64,000 bases of DNA from an uncultured Acidobacteriaceae bacterium (GCA_903904755.1 CAIVDV010000013.1:62001-126000); one strand, 5' to 3'; counted from the first letter of the stretch, positions 48,541 to 57,470 are shown. Notes: generated from the sequence alone by a model not told the origin. Program-made: numbers and translations.

Positions 48541-48573
48541 GTGCCCCCGGTCTCGCTTCTGAGACCGGGGGCT
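48541..48573. repeat. GGTGCCCC palindrome, copy B (possible pckG terminator)
   Basis: GCCCCCGGTCTC-GCTTCT-GAGACCGGGGGC is a perfect 12-bp stem 24 nt after the pckG stop. There is no T-run. It could act as a 3' stabilising or terminator hairpin. Confidence 0.65.
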
Positions 48574-48605
48574 CACCAATCTTCCGGCCTCAATTCCGCT
48601 GGTGG

Positions 48606-48645
48606 GTGCCCCATTCATTCGGCCGCTTTTGCCGAATGAGTGGGA
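48606..48645. repeat. GGTGCCCC palindrome, copy C
   Basis: GGTGCCCCATTCATTCGGC-CGCTTTT-GCCGAATGAGTGGG; a stem of about 14 bp with one G-T type mismatch, same head as copies A and D. Confidence 0.65.
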
Positions 48646-48658
48646 CAGCAGATACCCC

Positions 48659-48695
48659 GGTGCCCCATCCATCTCGCCCTTGCGATGAGTGGGAT
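48659..48695. repeat. GGTGCCCC palindrome, copy D
   Basis: GGTGCCCCATCCATCTCGC, short loop, GCGATGAGTGGGATACC. The stem is slightly imperfect; head and tail match copy C, while the stem interior differs. Confidence 0.6.
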
Positions 48696-48925
48696 ACCCC
48701 CTCACCCCACGGAATTCCCGAGAATTTTCAGAAAGGGTCAACCTGAGCAAGCGAAGCGCGTCGAAGGACCTGCTTGTCCTCCATCCGCGCATCACTGCCG
48801 GTTGCCCCACGCCCGCCTCGCCTTTGTTTTTGCTCTTGCCTTTCTTGTTGTCATCCCCGAAGGGGATCTGCTTCTCGCTCCCGCGTTTCGAGACTCCCCA
48901 CCACTCCCGGACCATGAAGCCACAC

Positions 48926-49026
48926 TCCCGCGCCGCAGGCGCAGCGTCGGTTAGCCCAGCGATTCATCGCTGGGTACGCACGCCCCTCATCGAGCCTAGG
49001 AGTCCCGTAGGGACGGCGCCCAGGGC
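48926..49026. repeat. Composite palindromic repeat, copy 1
   Basis: Block 1 reads CGCCGCAGGCGCAGCGT-GGTTAGCCCAG with hairpin CAGCGATTCATCGCTG. After a variable spacer, block 2 reads GGAGTCCCGTAGGGACGGCGCCC with a GTCCC/GGGAC stem. The same two blocks in the same order and spacing occur at 62501-62596, with differences mainly in loops and the spacer. Confidence 0.85.
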
Positions 49027-49245
49027 CGAACACCCCACCCCTCACCCACCACGCCCCCCGCTCACCCCCGAACTTGCCGGGGGCCACCGGTCCCTCGCAC
49101 TTGGGGACCGGAGAACCCACACCTTCCAATCCGGGTGAGTTCCCCCCCAATTCGCCCTTAATCCCAATCCCGTGCTATCGTTTCCTCACCAATTCATTCC
49201 GCCATTGTGTGTCTTCCATCGGTGTAACCCGTGAGGATATCGAAT

Positions 49246-50136
49246 ATGAACGCCAACCTGCGTGTCTTCCTGCTCTTTTCCATAGCCTTCACCCTGGCTG
49301 TCTCTGGCCTCCAACTTCATGCCGCGGACCCCGACAAAAAGCAGCCGCCACCCATCGCATGGACCAAAGGCCCCGGCACCGTCAAACTCGGCAGCGTCGC
49401 AGAAATGCAACTCCCCCAGGGCTTCCTCTTCGCCGATGGCGACGGCGCCCGCAAGTACATGGAACTCATCCACAATCCCACCTCGGGTGAGGAACTGGGC
49501 ATCATCGTTCCCGCCTCTGAGAAGGAATCCTGGTTCGTCCTCTTTGAGTTCAACGAGGTCGGCTTGGTCAAAGACGACGACAAAGGCTCCCTCGACTCCG
49601 CAGCCATCCTCAAAAACATCCAGGACGGCACCGAAAGCGCCAACGAGGAGCGCAAAAAGCACGGCTGGGAAGCCTTTCACGTCAACGGCTGGTACACCCC
49701 CCCCTTCTACGACTCGGTCACCAACAACCTCACCTGGGCCACCAACGGCTCCTCTGACAACGACAAAGATCCCACCGTGAATTACTCCGTCCGCCTCCTC
49801 GGCCGGCGCGGCACCATGAACGTCGATCTCGTCCTCGACCCCGGAGACATGGCCAGAGTCGAGCCCCAGTTCAAAGACCTCATGAAGTCCTTCCAGTTCA
49901 GCCACGGCAGCCGCTACGCCGACTTCGTCCAGGGCGACAAGCTCGCCGGCTATGGCCTCACGGCCCTCGTCGCCGGCGGTGCTACCGCTGTCGCCATCAA
50001 GACCGGCCTCTTGGCAAAATTCTGGAAACTCATCGTCGTCGGCTTCGCCGCTGCCGCAGGAGCCATCAAGAAATGGTGGCGCAAGCTCACCGGCAAACCC
50101 GACCCCAATCAGCCGCCGCAGAGCCTCAGTGAGTAA
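49246..50136 (+). CDS. DUF2167-family exported membrane protein
   Basis: 296 residues. Signal peptide (RVFLLFSIAFTLAVSGLQLHA), then the DUF2167 domain: WTKGPGTVKLGSVAEMQLPQGFLFADGDGARKYME, WFVLFEFNEVGLVKDDDK, KHGWEAFHVNGWYTPPFYDSVTNNLTWA, RLLGRRGTMNVDLV. Near the C-terminus is a hydrophobic stretch AGYGLTALVAGGATAVAIKTGLLAKFWKLIVVGFAAAAGAIKKWWRKL. Function of the family is unknown. ATG 49246 has GAGGA upstream. A small membrane protein follows 49 bp downstream. Confidence 0.87.
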   Translation: MNANLRVFLLFSIAFTLAVSGLQLHAADPDKKQPPPIAWTKGPGTVKLGSVAEMQLPQGFLFADGDGARKYMELIHNPTSGEELGIIVPASEKESWFVLFEFNEVGLVKDDDKGSLDSAAILKNIQDGTESANEERKKHGWEAFHVNGWYTPPFYDSVTNNLTWATNGSSDNDKDPTVNYSVRLLGRRGTMNVDLVLDPGDMARVEPQFKDLMKSFQFSHGSRYADFVQGDKLAGYGLTALVAGGATAVAIKTGLLAKFWKLIVVGFAAAAGAIKKWWRKLTGKPDPNQPPQSLSE

Positions 50137-50185
50137 GCAATCACTCACCCGCTCCAGCACCGCAATGCTACGATGAAACCCGACC

Positions 50186-50788
50186 ATGCTGATCGTTGAG
50201 CGAGAACTTGCGGCCGTAGTCTACCTGCTCTATGCCATGGACTGCGTACACTGGCTCAAGCCCGGCCAGGTCGCCATGACCCGCGCCATCAGCCAGGGAT
50301 GGCGTACCCACGCCTGCACCTCCGGCAGCTACACCCTCCTCGGCCGCAAGCCCGTCTTCGTGCAACCCTTCGACCTCCGCCCCGGCTTCCTCATCCTCCC
50401 CCAAGCGCTCCCCGCCACCGAAGGGCAACGCTTCCTCAAAAAGCTCCTCCGCCGCAATCTCGAAGACATCGGAATCATCACCTTCTTCTCCTGGCTGGGG
50501 GCCTTCAACCTTCTCCTGCTCCTCCCCGCCCTCCTCGCCGCCAACATCTTCGAGCGATGGTGGCACATCCCCACCCTCCTCGCCGTTGCGGCGCACGCAG
50601 CGATTGGCATTGAGGTCTTCTCCCAGGCCGCCGCCTGGCGTCGCTTCAACTCCGCCAACTTCTGGGAGCAATACATCCCCCTCCTCCTCAACCCCATCGC
50701 CGCACTCCGCAGCGGTGACGTCCTCCTCCGCGCCGCCGCCGACGGCAAAATGGATCCCCCACCCATCACCCACCACGCCCCCCGCTAA
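50186..50788 (+). CDS. Membrane protein of unknown function downstream of DUF2167
   Basis: 200 residues, not recognised as a named family. N-terminal YLLYAMDCVHWLKPGQVAMTRAISQGWRTHAC, a middle hydrophilic part (GFLILPQALPATEGQRFLKKLLRRNLEDIG) and two hydrophobic segments (IITFFSWLGAFNLLLLLPALLAANIF and IPTLLAVAAHAAIGIEVFSQAAAWRRF). The C-terminus is hydrophilic. It is co-directional with the DUF2167 gene, 49 bp apart, and probably co-transcribed. Confidence 0.75.
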   Translation: MLIVERELAAVVYLLYAMDCVHWLKPGQVAMTRAISQGWRTHACTSGSYTLLGRKPVFVQPFDLRPGFLILPQALPATEGQRFLKKLLRRNLEDIGIITFFSWLGAFNLLLLLPALLAANIFERWWHIPTLLAVAAHAAIGIEVFSQAAAWRRFNSANFWEQYIPLLLNPIAALRSGDVLLRAAADGKMDPPPITHHAPR

Positions 50789-50816
50789 CCGGCTAACCCG
50801 CCTCCACCCCAAACGC

Positions 50817-50848
50817 AAAAAGGCCCCGCATCTCTGCAGGGCCTCTCG
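50817..50848 (-). terminator. Rho-independent terminator of the TonB receptor gene
   Basis: On the - strand, AGGCCCTGCA-GAGA-TGCGGGGCCT is followed by TTTTTGCG. The stem has one mismatch. It lies about 15 nt after the receptor stop, between convergent genes. Confidence 0.8.
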
Positions 50849-50861
50849 ACTTCCACTTCCC

Positions 50862-53800
50862 TCAATAAATCAACTTCAGTGAAAACTGAATCTGCCGGCT
50901 CGTTCCCGCAGTCTTCGAAATCTCGCCAAACCCCGTCCCCACCACCGTATTCGCCGGCAGGCCCATGTTCACAATATTGAACACATTGAAGAACTCCCCG
51001 CGGAACTGCAAATCCGCCTTTTCTGCACCCGACTTCCGCCGACCAAAACTCGTGTCGTGGATCAGCGCAAAGTCAAAGTCATAGAACGCCGGCCCGCGGA
51101 AAGTATCCCGACCCAGCGTCCCGAACCGACCCTGGTTCGGCCCCGTCCCCCCCGTCACGTTCACCGGCACCGAAAAGTAGCTGGCATTGTCCGCGCCCAG
51201 CCCAAAGTAGTCCTGCCGGTCCTTGCGCGAGGTCGACAGCTTCGGCTTGCCCACCTGGTCAGGCCTGTCGCCGCCCTGCGAGCCATACCCCGTCTGCTGC
51301 ACGCCCGAGTACACGCTGAACGGCGACCCCGACGACATCGACGAGATGCTCAGCAACTCCCACCCGTCCACCACCGGCCGCAGATACCGCGCCGGCCGGG
51401 GATGCAGCGCATCCAGATTCTGCGCCAGCGACAGCGAGAACCCGTGCGTCACGTCAAACGAGCTCGGCGCACGCTCCGGATGATTGTTGTACGGATCCTG
51501 CGGGAAGCACAGCACCACTGCGCCCGAAGAACCCTGCCCCAGCGGCTGCACCTGGCTCGTATCGTCAATCGACTTCGACCACGTATAGCTCGCCTGGATG
51601 CCCGGCCCCCCATGCGGAATCTGTCCGCTCAGGCTGCTCTGCAGCGCGTGGTAGGTCGAGTGCGCCGTCGCCACAATATCGGTCATCGTGCCCAGACCGC
51701 CCGTCACCAGCCCGTTGTTGTCAAAGGTCGTGTACGGCGCAAACCCCGGGCTCGGATTCGGAAACGCATTCGGGTAGTACACCCGCGGCAGCTTCGCCGC
51801 CTCCGTCCCCACATACGCCGCATCCGCCGTCATCGCGCCAATCTTCCGCTCCACGCCTACCGTCCAGGTGTAAAACGCCCCGTTGGTAAAGCTCTGCTCA
51901 ATCCCCGCCAGGTTCAAATCGCTCACAATGTCAGAACCCGACAACTTCGCCAGGTCCTTCTCAAACCGGTCCACATCCATAATCGTGTTCGCCGGAACCG
52001 TCTTTGACCCGCCGTGCGCGTAGATATTGTTCCCCTGCAGGTCGTAGGAAACCGGCAACTGCGACGGATTGATCGTGTACCCGTACGCAATCGGCGCACC
52101 CTGGCCCGGCAGCAATCGCGGATAAAAGACGGTCGGCGCCTGCCCCGTCAAATCATTGTCCTGCCAGATATTCGGCGGAATCACCATCACCGCCCCGCCG
52201 GCATGCAGCGTAAAGTTCGGCCGCGGTGCCCACGAAAGCTGCACCCTCGGCTCAAATCCCGTCTTCGGCGTCTGATACCCGGGCTGCGGGTTGATCACAT
52301 ACCGCTCCACCCCATCAATCTTCTGGAAGCTCGCCGTCCGCTTCGCCCGCTCTTTGATTGGCGTATACAAATCCCACCGCAGCCCAAAGTCCAGCGTCAC
52401 TGTCGGCGTCACTTTCCACGTGTCCTGCAGCCACGCCGCATAGTCCTCGCGGTTAATCGCCGCAGGCCCTGTATGGTCCCCGCCACTGAACAAATCCGAC
52501 GGAATTGCCGCCGAGTAAATCGCCGGCGATCCCGACAGGAACGCCGAAAGCGTATCCGGCAACTGCTGGCCGTACCCAATGTCATACAATCCCGAAGCCG
52601 ATGTAATCGGCGTCGTCGCGTTGGCATAGTACGCCGGCGTCCCGCCAAAGTCATACTCCCCGTTCGGACTCATCCCAAAATACGTCGTATCCCGGTTAAT
52701 CCGCGCCTCAAATCCTGCCCCAAAACTGTGCTTGCCGTGCGTCCAGGTCACCGCCTCGCGCCCCTGGAACAGGTTTCCGTACGCCTGCATCACGCTGCCG
52801 CCGGCCCCGTTGAACGCCTCAAAAAGCCCGTCGTTGAACTTCACCGCAGGGTCCGTATGGTTCGGCGTCGGGAATCCCGGTGTCGACCGCGTAATACCAA
52901 TCAGCATCTCAAATATCAGGTTCGGCGTCGCCGTATGCGTCCACACCCCCGCTACATTCCGCTGCCGGTCGATATACGAAACCCCAAACGACGGATCCAG
53001 CGCCGTCTGATCCGGGTTCGTAATCGGCCCTGTCAGGTTATTGAAGTTCCCCCGCGCCAGAAACTGGTCGTGCGCCCCAAACTTGTGGTCAATCCGCAGC
53101 GATGCCTGATTCGCCGTCGTGTCTACCTTCGACGCCGTCGCATACGTGTGCACCCCAAAGGCGCCCGTCGGCAAGTTCGGCAACGGATACCGCGCCAGAA
53201 TTGCCGCAATCTTCGCCGGAATCGGAATCGTAAGCGTGTCCGTCACAGTCTGGCCGCCCGAGTTGAACGTCGCCGTCTCAACGCCAGCCCGCTCCGCCTC
53301 TGTCGGCACCGGCATCACCTGCGTCGTCCCCAGCACCTGCCGGAAGCCCTGATACTGCACAAAATAGAAGCTCTTCCCCGCCCCGTTGTACAAACCCGGA
53401 ATGCGAATCGGCCCTCCATTCGTAAAGCCGAACTCGTTGCGCCGGAAAGGCGGAATCCGTCCCGGATACACCTTCGTCGAATGATCAAAGTAGTTGCGCG
53501 CATCCAGCGACGAGTTCCGCAGGAACTCAAAAAACGACCCATGGAAGCCCGCCGAACCCGACCGCGTGTGGATATTCGTAAACCCCGAAGACCCCCGCCC
53601 TACCTCGGCCGGCATCCATCCTGATGCCGAGTCAATGCCCTCAATCGCATCCACGTTGAAGTTCGAGAACGTCGCCCCGCCCATCTCCGGGTCGCTGATG
53701 TCCGCCCCATCCTGCGCAAACGTCGCTTCCACGCCCCGCTGCCCGTTGATGGCAAACTGCGCCGTAAAATTCGTCGCTCCATTGGAGTCCGTCATCGTTC

Positions 53801-54353
53801 CCGCCGCCAGCAGCAGCAGTTGCGAAAAATCACGCTTGTTCAAGGGCAGGCTCGACACCGCATCCGTTGACAATTGCTCTCCACCCGAGGTCGAGGCCTT
53901 GCCCGCACTCGCCGCCGTCACCACCGTGTACGACAGCACACCCTGGCTCGAGAGCGTCAGCGCCAGCGTCTGCGAAACCGCCGGCAGCGTCAGCGGCTGG
54001 CCGCACTGGTACGTCTGCCCGTTGCGCACAATCGAAACCCGGTACACCCCTGCCGCCGGCGTCGCCAGCGAGAACCCGCCGTCTCCGCCCGTCGTCGCAA
54101 CCGCCGCTCCGCCCGTGGCAGGCGTCAGCTTCAGCGTGGCCCCCGCAATCGGCGCACCCAGCGAGTCATGCAACTGGCCCGCAATCGGGGCGCTCGCAGC
54201 CGATGCCGCACCGGGGGCTTGGCCAAATGAGAGCACCGCAAACGAAAAAACGATCAACGAGAGCAAAAGCAAACGGGAGCAAAGGTTCAGCAAGTGTTTC
54301 CGGGTGGTTTGCGCGCGCAACAAGAGGTCCCCTATTCCGCCACGAAAATGCAT
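50862..54353 (-). CDS. TonB-dependent receptor with carboxypeptidase regulatory-like domain (Oar-like)
   Basis: About 1163 residues. Signal region LLLLSLIVFSFAVLSFGQ, a CarboxypepD_reg domain (about 55-125: IAGQLHDSLGAPIAGATLKLTPATGG...GVYRVSIVRNG), a plug domain (SSLPLNKRDFSQLLLLAAGT, FAINGQRGVEATFAQDGADISD, NIHTRSGSAGFHGSFFEFLRNSSLDARNYFD) and a long beta-barrel ending GTSRQIQFSLKLIY with an aromatic-terminal strand. These Oar-like receptors are abundant in Acidobacteriota; the transported substrate, probably a glycan or other large molecule, is not defined. Start uncertain: ATG 54353 or a TTG a few codons later after GGGGACC. Confidence 0.92.
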   Translation of the reverse strand: MHFRGGIGDLLLRAQTTRKHLLNLCSRLLLLSLIVFSFAVLSFGQAPGAASAASAPIAGQLHDSLGAPIAGATLKLTPATGGAAVATTGGDGGFSLATPAAGVYRVSIVRNGQTYQCGQPLTLPAVSQTLALTLSSQGVLSYTVVTAASAGKASTSGGEQLSTDAVSSLPLNKRDFSQLLLLAAGTMTDSNGATNFTAQFAINGQRGVEATFAQDGADISDPEMGGATFSNFNVDAIEGIDSASGWMPAEVGRGSSGFTNIHTRSGSAGFHGSFFEFLRNSSLDARNYFDHSTKVYPGRIPPFRRNEFGFTNGGPIRIPGLYNGAGKSFYFVQYQGFRQVLGTTQVMPVPTEAERAGVETATFNSGGQTVTDTLTIPIPAKIAAILARYPLPNLPTGAFGVHTYATASKVDTTANQASLRIDHKFGAHDQFLARGNFNNLTGPITNPDQTALDPSFGVSYIDRQRNVAGVWTHTATPNLIFEMLIGITRSTPGFPTPNHTDPAVKFNDGLFEAFNGAGGSVMQAYGNLFQGREAVTWTHGKHSFGAGFEARINRDTTYFGMSPNGEYDFGGTPAYYANATTPITSASGLYDIGYGQQLPDTLSAFLSGSPAIYSAAIPSDLFSGGDHTGPAAINREDYAAWLQDTWKVTPTVTLDFGLRWDLYTPIKERAKRTASFQKIDGVERYVINPQPGYQTPKTGFEPRVQLSWAPRPNFTLHAGGAVMVIPPNIWQDNDLTGQAPTVFYPRLLPGQGAPIAYGYTINPSQLPVSYDLQGNNIYAHGGSKTVPANTIMDVDRFEKDLAKLSGSDIVSDLNLAGIEQSFTNGAFYTWTVGVERKIGAMTADAAYVGTEAAKLPRVYYPNAFPNPSPGFAPYTTFDNNGLVTGGLGTMTDIVATAHSTYHALQSSLSGQIPHGGPGIQASYTWSKSIDDTSQVQPLGQGSSGAVVLCFPQDPYNNHPERAPSSFDVTHGFSLSLAQNLDALHPRPARYLRPVVDGWELLSISSMSSGSPFSVYSGVQQTGYGSQGGDRPDQVGKPKLSTSRKDRQDYFGLGADNASYFSVPVNVTGGTGPNQGRFGTLGRDTFRGPAFYDFDFALIHDTSFGRRKSGAEKADLQFRGEFFNVFNIVNMGLPANTVVGTGFGEISKTAGTSRQIQFSLKLIY

Positions 54354-54937
54354 CCTTCGGGCACAATGAGTATAGACAATCGTTTGACTAGATGTCTCGG
54401 AAAAAACAAACGTCTTCCCCGTCTCTCCATGGTAATTGGAAAAACCCGCTCCAGAGGATGCTGGACACACTTGCATCTACCTCCATTCGGCTTTTCGAGA
54501 CCCCTATCGCGCTGCTCGCAGAAGACCCCTATCGCGCCGCTCGCAGATGCGGGTTCCAAATACGCCGTTCCAGCCCTGCCCCTCCGCCCCGGTACGGAAT
54601 CAAAGAGAAGTTTGGCCCTGTTTCCCAAAATCAGGGGAACCAATTTCACAATTAAGCCATCTAGCGGTATCATCCTTGCGGGTTCGCTTACGGTGAATGC
54701 GCAGTCTTGACTGAGCAATCGCCCGCTGCCTACTCAGACCTTAGTCAGGGAGGAGCAAAGCACACAACTCAAGCCTCTGGGGCGGCCCCCTTTCACCGGG
54801 CAGAAGGGAGGAGCCATCCATTCATCTCTCACCATGAGTCGGCTGCTTGATGCAGCAAGACGAAGAGTTTTGCAAGCCTGCAGCCATACAGTCTATAAGC
54901 AACCACACATCTCGGCTGACTTTTACAGGGAGAAACT
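54354..54937. other. Divergent intergenic region with a 25-bp tandem duplication
   Basis: 584 bp separate the receptor and the NHL/Ig-repeat gene. A tandem direct repeat lies at 54498-54547. The rest, including 54720-54930 upstream of the + strand gene, is a possible untranslated leader with several GC-rich short palindromes (for example GGGGCGGCCCC at 54780). No riboswitch family could be assigned and no ORF looks coding. Confidence 0.5.
54498..54547. repeat. 25-bp tandem duplication
   Basis: AGACCCCTATCGCGCTGCTC followed by GCAGA is repeated immediately with one substitution (GCTG to GCCG). Confidence 0.8.
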
Positions 54938-57445
54938 ATGAAATTAGGTTCAAATCATCTCAGGTATGTATTGAAATCGCTGGCAGCCCTCAGCAGTCTG
55001 GTACTGGCAACCTTCGTTTTCCCCACCTTCGCGCATGCATTCACACCTGGAACTCAGGTCGGATCGACTTCGGTGCCCATTCCAGTCACTGTGACATTTA
55101 CCTCTGGCGGAAATGTCGCAAGCATCAATGTCCTCTCGCAAGGGCTCGCTGGCAGCGACTATACCGACGCAGTCACAGGGGACACCTGCCTTGTCGGAAC
55201 AAGCTACACCGCAGGCAATACCTGCACCGTGAACGTCAAGTTCTCGCCCAAGGCCCCTGGTATTCGCCCAGGAGCAGTCTCCCTGTTTGACGGCAGCGGA
55301 AACCTCCTCGGCACGGCCAACCTCAGTCAGATCGGCGTTTCTCCCGTAGTTGCATTTGCCGGCGTCTCGGGTGGCGCATGGATTCCGAGCTCCACCCGTG
55401 TCTTGGGCAGCGGTTTCAATTCCCCGGGGGGCGTGGCAGTGGATACCCACGGCAACATCTTTGTCGCCGACACAGCCAACAACGCCGTGAAGGAAATCCT
55501 CGCGGTCGCCGGAACGATTCCCGCATCACCCACAATCCTCACTTTGGCCACCGGCTTTAACGGCGTTTACGGCATTGCCGTTGACGGAAATGGCGATGTC
55601 TTTGTCGCTGATTATGGTGACGCCGCAGTGAAGGAAATCCTGTCCGTGAATGGCGCAATCCCCGGAACCCCAACCGTTGTGACGCTGGGCGCTAGCTTCA
55701 GCGGTCCCACCGGAGTGGCGGTCGACACCTTCGGGAATGTCTTCGTCGCCGATTACGAGGCAAGCGAGCTCAAGGAGATCGTCGCGGTCAACGGTGTGAT
55801 TCCCGCAAGCCCCACCGTGAAGATTCTGGGAAGCGGTTTCGCAAATCCCGTTGCCGTCGCCATCGACAGCCAGGGCAACCTTTTTGTGACCGATTCGTAT
55901 AACGGTGCGGTCAAAGAGATCCACAGCGTGGCAAACGTCAGCGCCAGCGCCATCCGCGGCTTCCGACCCATGACTTCAGGGATAAGCGTTACCACGGTCG
56001 GTAGCGGCTTCTCGCTGCCCTATGGATTAGCGGTGGATCCCATCGGCAATCTCTACGTAAGCGATGTCTACAGCAACACTGTGAAGCTTCTTGCAGCGGT
56101 TGGGGGCACGGTGTCGGCAAGCCCCGTGACTACCATCCTTGGCGGCGGATTCTCAAATCCGTTTGGCCTGTCTGTCGATGGGCGTGGAAACGTGTATGTT
56201 GCGGACTATGGCAGCAATTCCATCAAGCAAATGGCTTTTGCCTACACTCCAACACTCAAGTTCGCCAGCACCTCCCAATACTCCCCCAGCAGCGACAGTC
56301 CCCAGACTGTTCAACTGCTCAACCTCGGCAACGCGTCGCTGGTGCTTACCGGATTGACCTTCCCGAACAATTTTGTACAGCCTGCTGTTTCCAATCCCTG
56401 CTCGGCAAGCACTTCACTCAGCAGCGGAAGCAGTTGCAATCTCGCGATTGAGTTCCTGCCTCAGGTTACCGGCAAACTGAGCGGATCGGTCGTAGTGACT
56501 GATAACACGCTGAATCTCGTCGGCAAAACGCAGTCCATCGCAGTCAGCGGAACCACGCCTGCGGTCCCCGTGGTCACATTGACTTCAAGCAAGCTCAAGG
56601 CCGCCTCCGGCACCGGCGTTACCATCACCGGCACGGTAGCGGCTGCCAACGGGCTAACCCCAACAGGAATCCTGACCATTTATGCGGATGGCGTTGCGAT
56701 TGGCAATGGGGTACTGGTCAAACGCACATTTGCGGCCACTACCAGCACCCTCCCCGTCGGCTCCCACATGATCACCGCTTCCTACTCGGGCGATCCGAAC
56801 TTTGCACCAGCAAATGCAACCGCAATCACTCAAGTAATTGCCGCTACCCCCGTGGTAACGCTCACCTCCTCCACCACAACTACGCAGGTCTTGACGCCGA
56901 TTACCCTCACGGCAACGGTGGCTCCCGTCAACGGACTCGCGCCTACTGGCACGGTTAGTTTCTATGACGTGCACACGCTCATTGGCACAGTTAATTTGCA
57001 GGGTGGGTCGAGTGGTCCGCTTTCGGCAAGCGTTACAACGCTTCAAACCGGAAATCTTGCGGCCGGAAGTCACCCCTTCACATTCACCTACAGTGGAGAT
57101 GCGCACTATTTCTCCGGCACCAGTTCAGCTGTGCGGGTAACTGTAAACAAGTTCGGCTTCAAGGGCGCCACCCTGCACATTTCGCCGAGCCCGGCAAAGG
57201 TTGGCCAGAATGTGACCTTCACAGTCACTATCGCGACTACCAGCGGGTACCCTGCTCCAACCGGACAAATCAAACTCTTCGAGAACAACAACTTTGTCAG
57301 CTGGCTCACGTTGGTTGACGGAGTCGCTACCTATCAGTCAAGCACGTTCGCAAACGGAATCCACCAAATCGGAGCGCAGTACACTGGCGATGCGAACTAT
57401 TCGGGCGGAAAATTGACCGGCTCTGTGGTAATTTCTTCCAGGTAG
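54938..57445 (+). CDS. Secreted NHL-repeat and Ig-like-repeat protein
   Basis: 835 residues. Signal peptide LKSLAALSSLVLATFVFPTFAHA, an N-terminal domain (about 35-130: VTVTFTSGGNVASINVLS), then five or six NHL blades (about 140-430) with the motif GVAVD-GNVFVAD-NNAVKEI. A choice-of-anchor-like Ig stretch follows (TLKFASTSQYSPSSDSPQTVQLLNLGNASLVLTG) and three Big_3-type Ig repeats (about 545-830) with PTGTVSFYD and GSHPFTFTYSGDAHY. Codon use is less GC-rich than neighbouring genes. Function unknown; surface adhesion or scaffold role is inferred only. Ends at a strong terminator. Confidence 0.88.
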   Translation: MKLGSNHLRYVLKSLAALSSLVLATFVFPTFAHAFTPGTQVGSTSVPIPVTVTFTSGGNVASINVLSQGLAGSDYTDAVTGDTCLVGTSYTAGNTCTVNVKFSPKAPGIRPGAVSLFDGSGNLLGTANLSQIGVSPVVAFAGVSGGAWIPSSTRVLGSGFNSPGGVAVDTHGNIFVADTANNAVKEILAVAGTIPASPTILTLATGFNGVYGIAVDGNGDVFVADYGDAAVKEILSVNGAIPGTPTVVTLGASFSGPTGVAVDTFGNVFVADYEASELKEIVAVNGVIPASPTVKILGSGFANPVAVAIDSQGNLFVTDSYNGAVKEIHSVANVSASAIRGFRPMTSGISVTTVGSGFSLPYGLAVDPIGNLYVSDVYSNTVKLLAAVGGTVSASPVTTILGGGFSNPFGLSVDGRGNVYVADYGSNSIKQMAFAYTPTLKFASTSQYSPSSDSPQTVQLLNLGNASLVLTGLTFPNNFVQPAVSNPCSASTSLSSGSSCNLAIEFLPQVTGKLSGSVVVTDNTLNLVGKTQSIAVSGTTPAVPVVTLTSSKLKAASGTGVTITGTVAAANGLTPTGILTIYADGVAIGNGVLVKRTFAATTSTLPVGSHMITASYSGDPNFAPANATAITQVIAATPVVTLTSSTTTTQVLTPITLTATVAPVNGLAPTGTVSFYDVHTLIGTVNLQGGSSGPLSASVTTLQTGNLAAGSHPFTFTYSGDAHYFSGTSSAVRVTVNKFGFKGATLHISPSPAKVGQNVTFTVTIATTSGYPAPTGQIKLFENNNFVSWLTLVDGVATYQSSTFANGIHQIGAQYTGDANYSGGKLTGSVVISSR

Positions 57446-57470
57446 TAAAAAGAATTTCCAACGCAGAAAT

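Larger units (their letters stand above)
48519..49245. other. Repeat-rich intergenic region between pckG and DUF2167 gene
   Basis: 727 bp without a supportable gene. In order it carries three GGTGCCCC-headed palindromes (48541-48695), an AACCTGAGCAAGCGAAGCG...TCGAAGGACC element (48737-48777), and a composite element that recurs at 62.5 kb (48926-49026). The leader of the DUF2167 gene follows. Short + strand ORFs here have no coding character. Confidence 0.7.

Noticed and set aside
52014-53624. 536-residue Arg-rich open frame on the + strand inside the TonB receptor
   Set aside because: Extremely Arg/Pro-rich shadow of a GC-rich gene; the receptor domains on the - strand are clear.
54720-54935. 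Possible cyclic-di-GMP (GEMM) riboswitch before the NHL/Ig gene (GAGCAAAGC...)
   Set aside because: Only the short CAAAG-like fragment resembles the family; the companion conserved strand and stem pattern are missing. A covariance-model scan would settle it.
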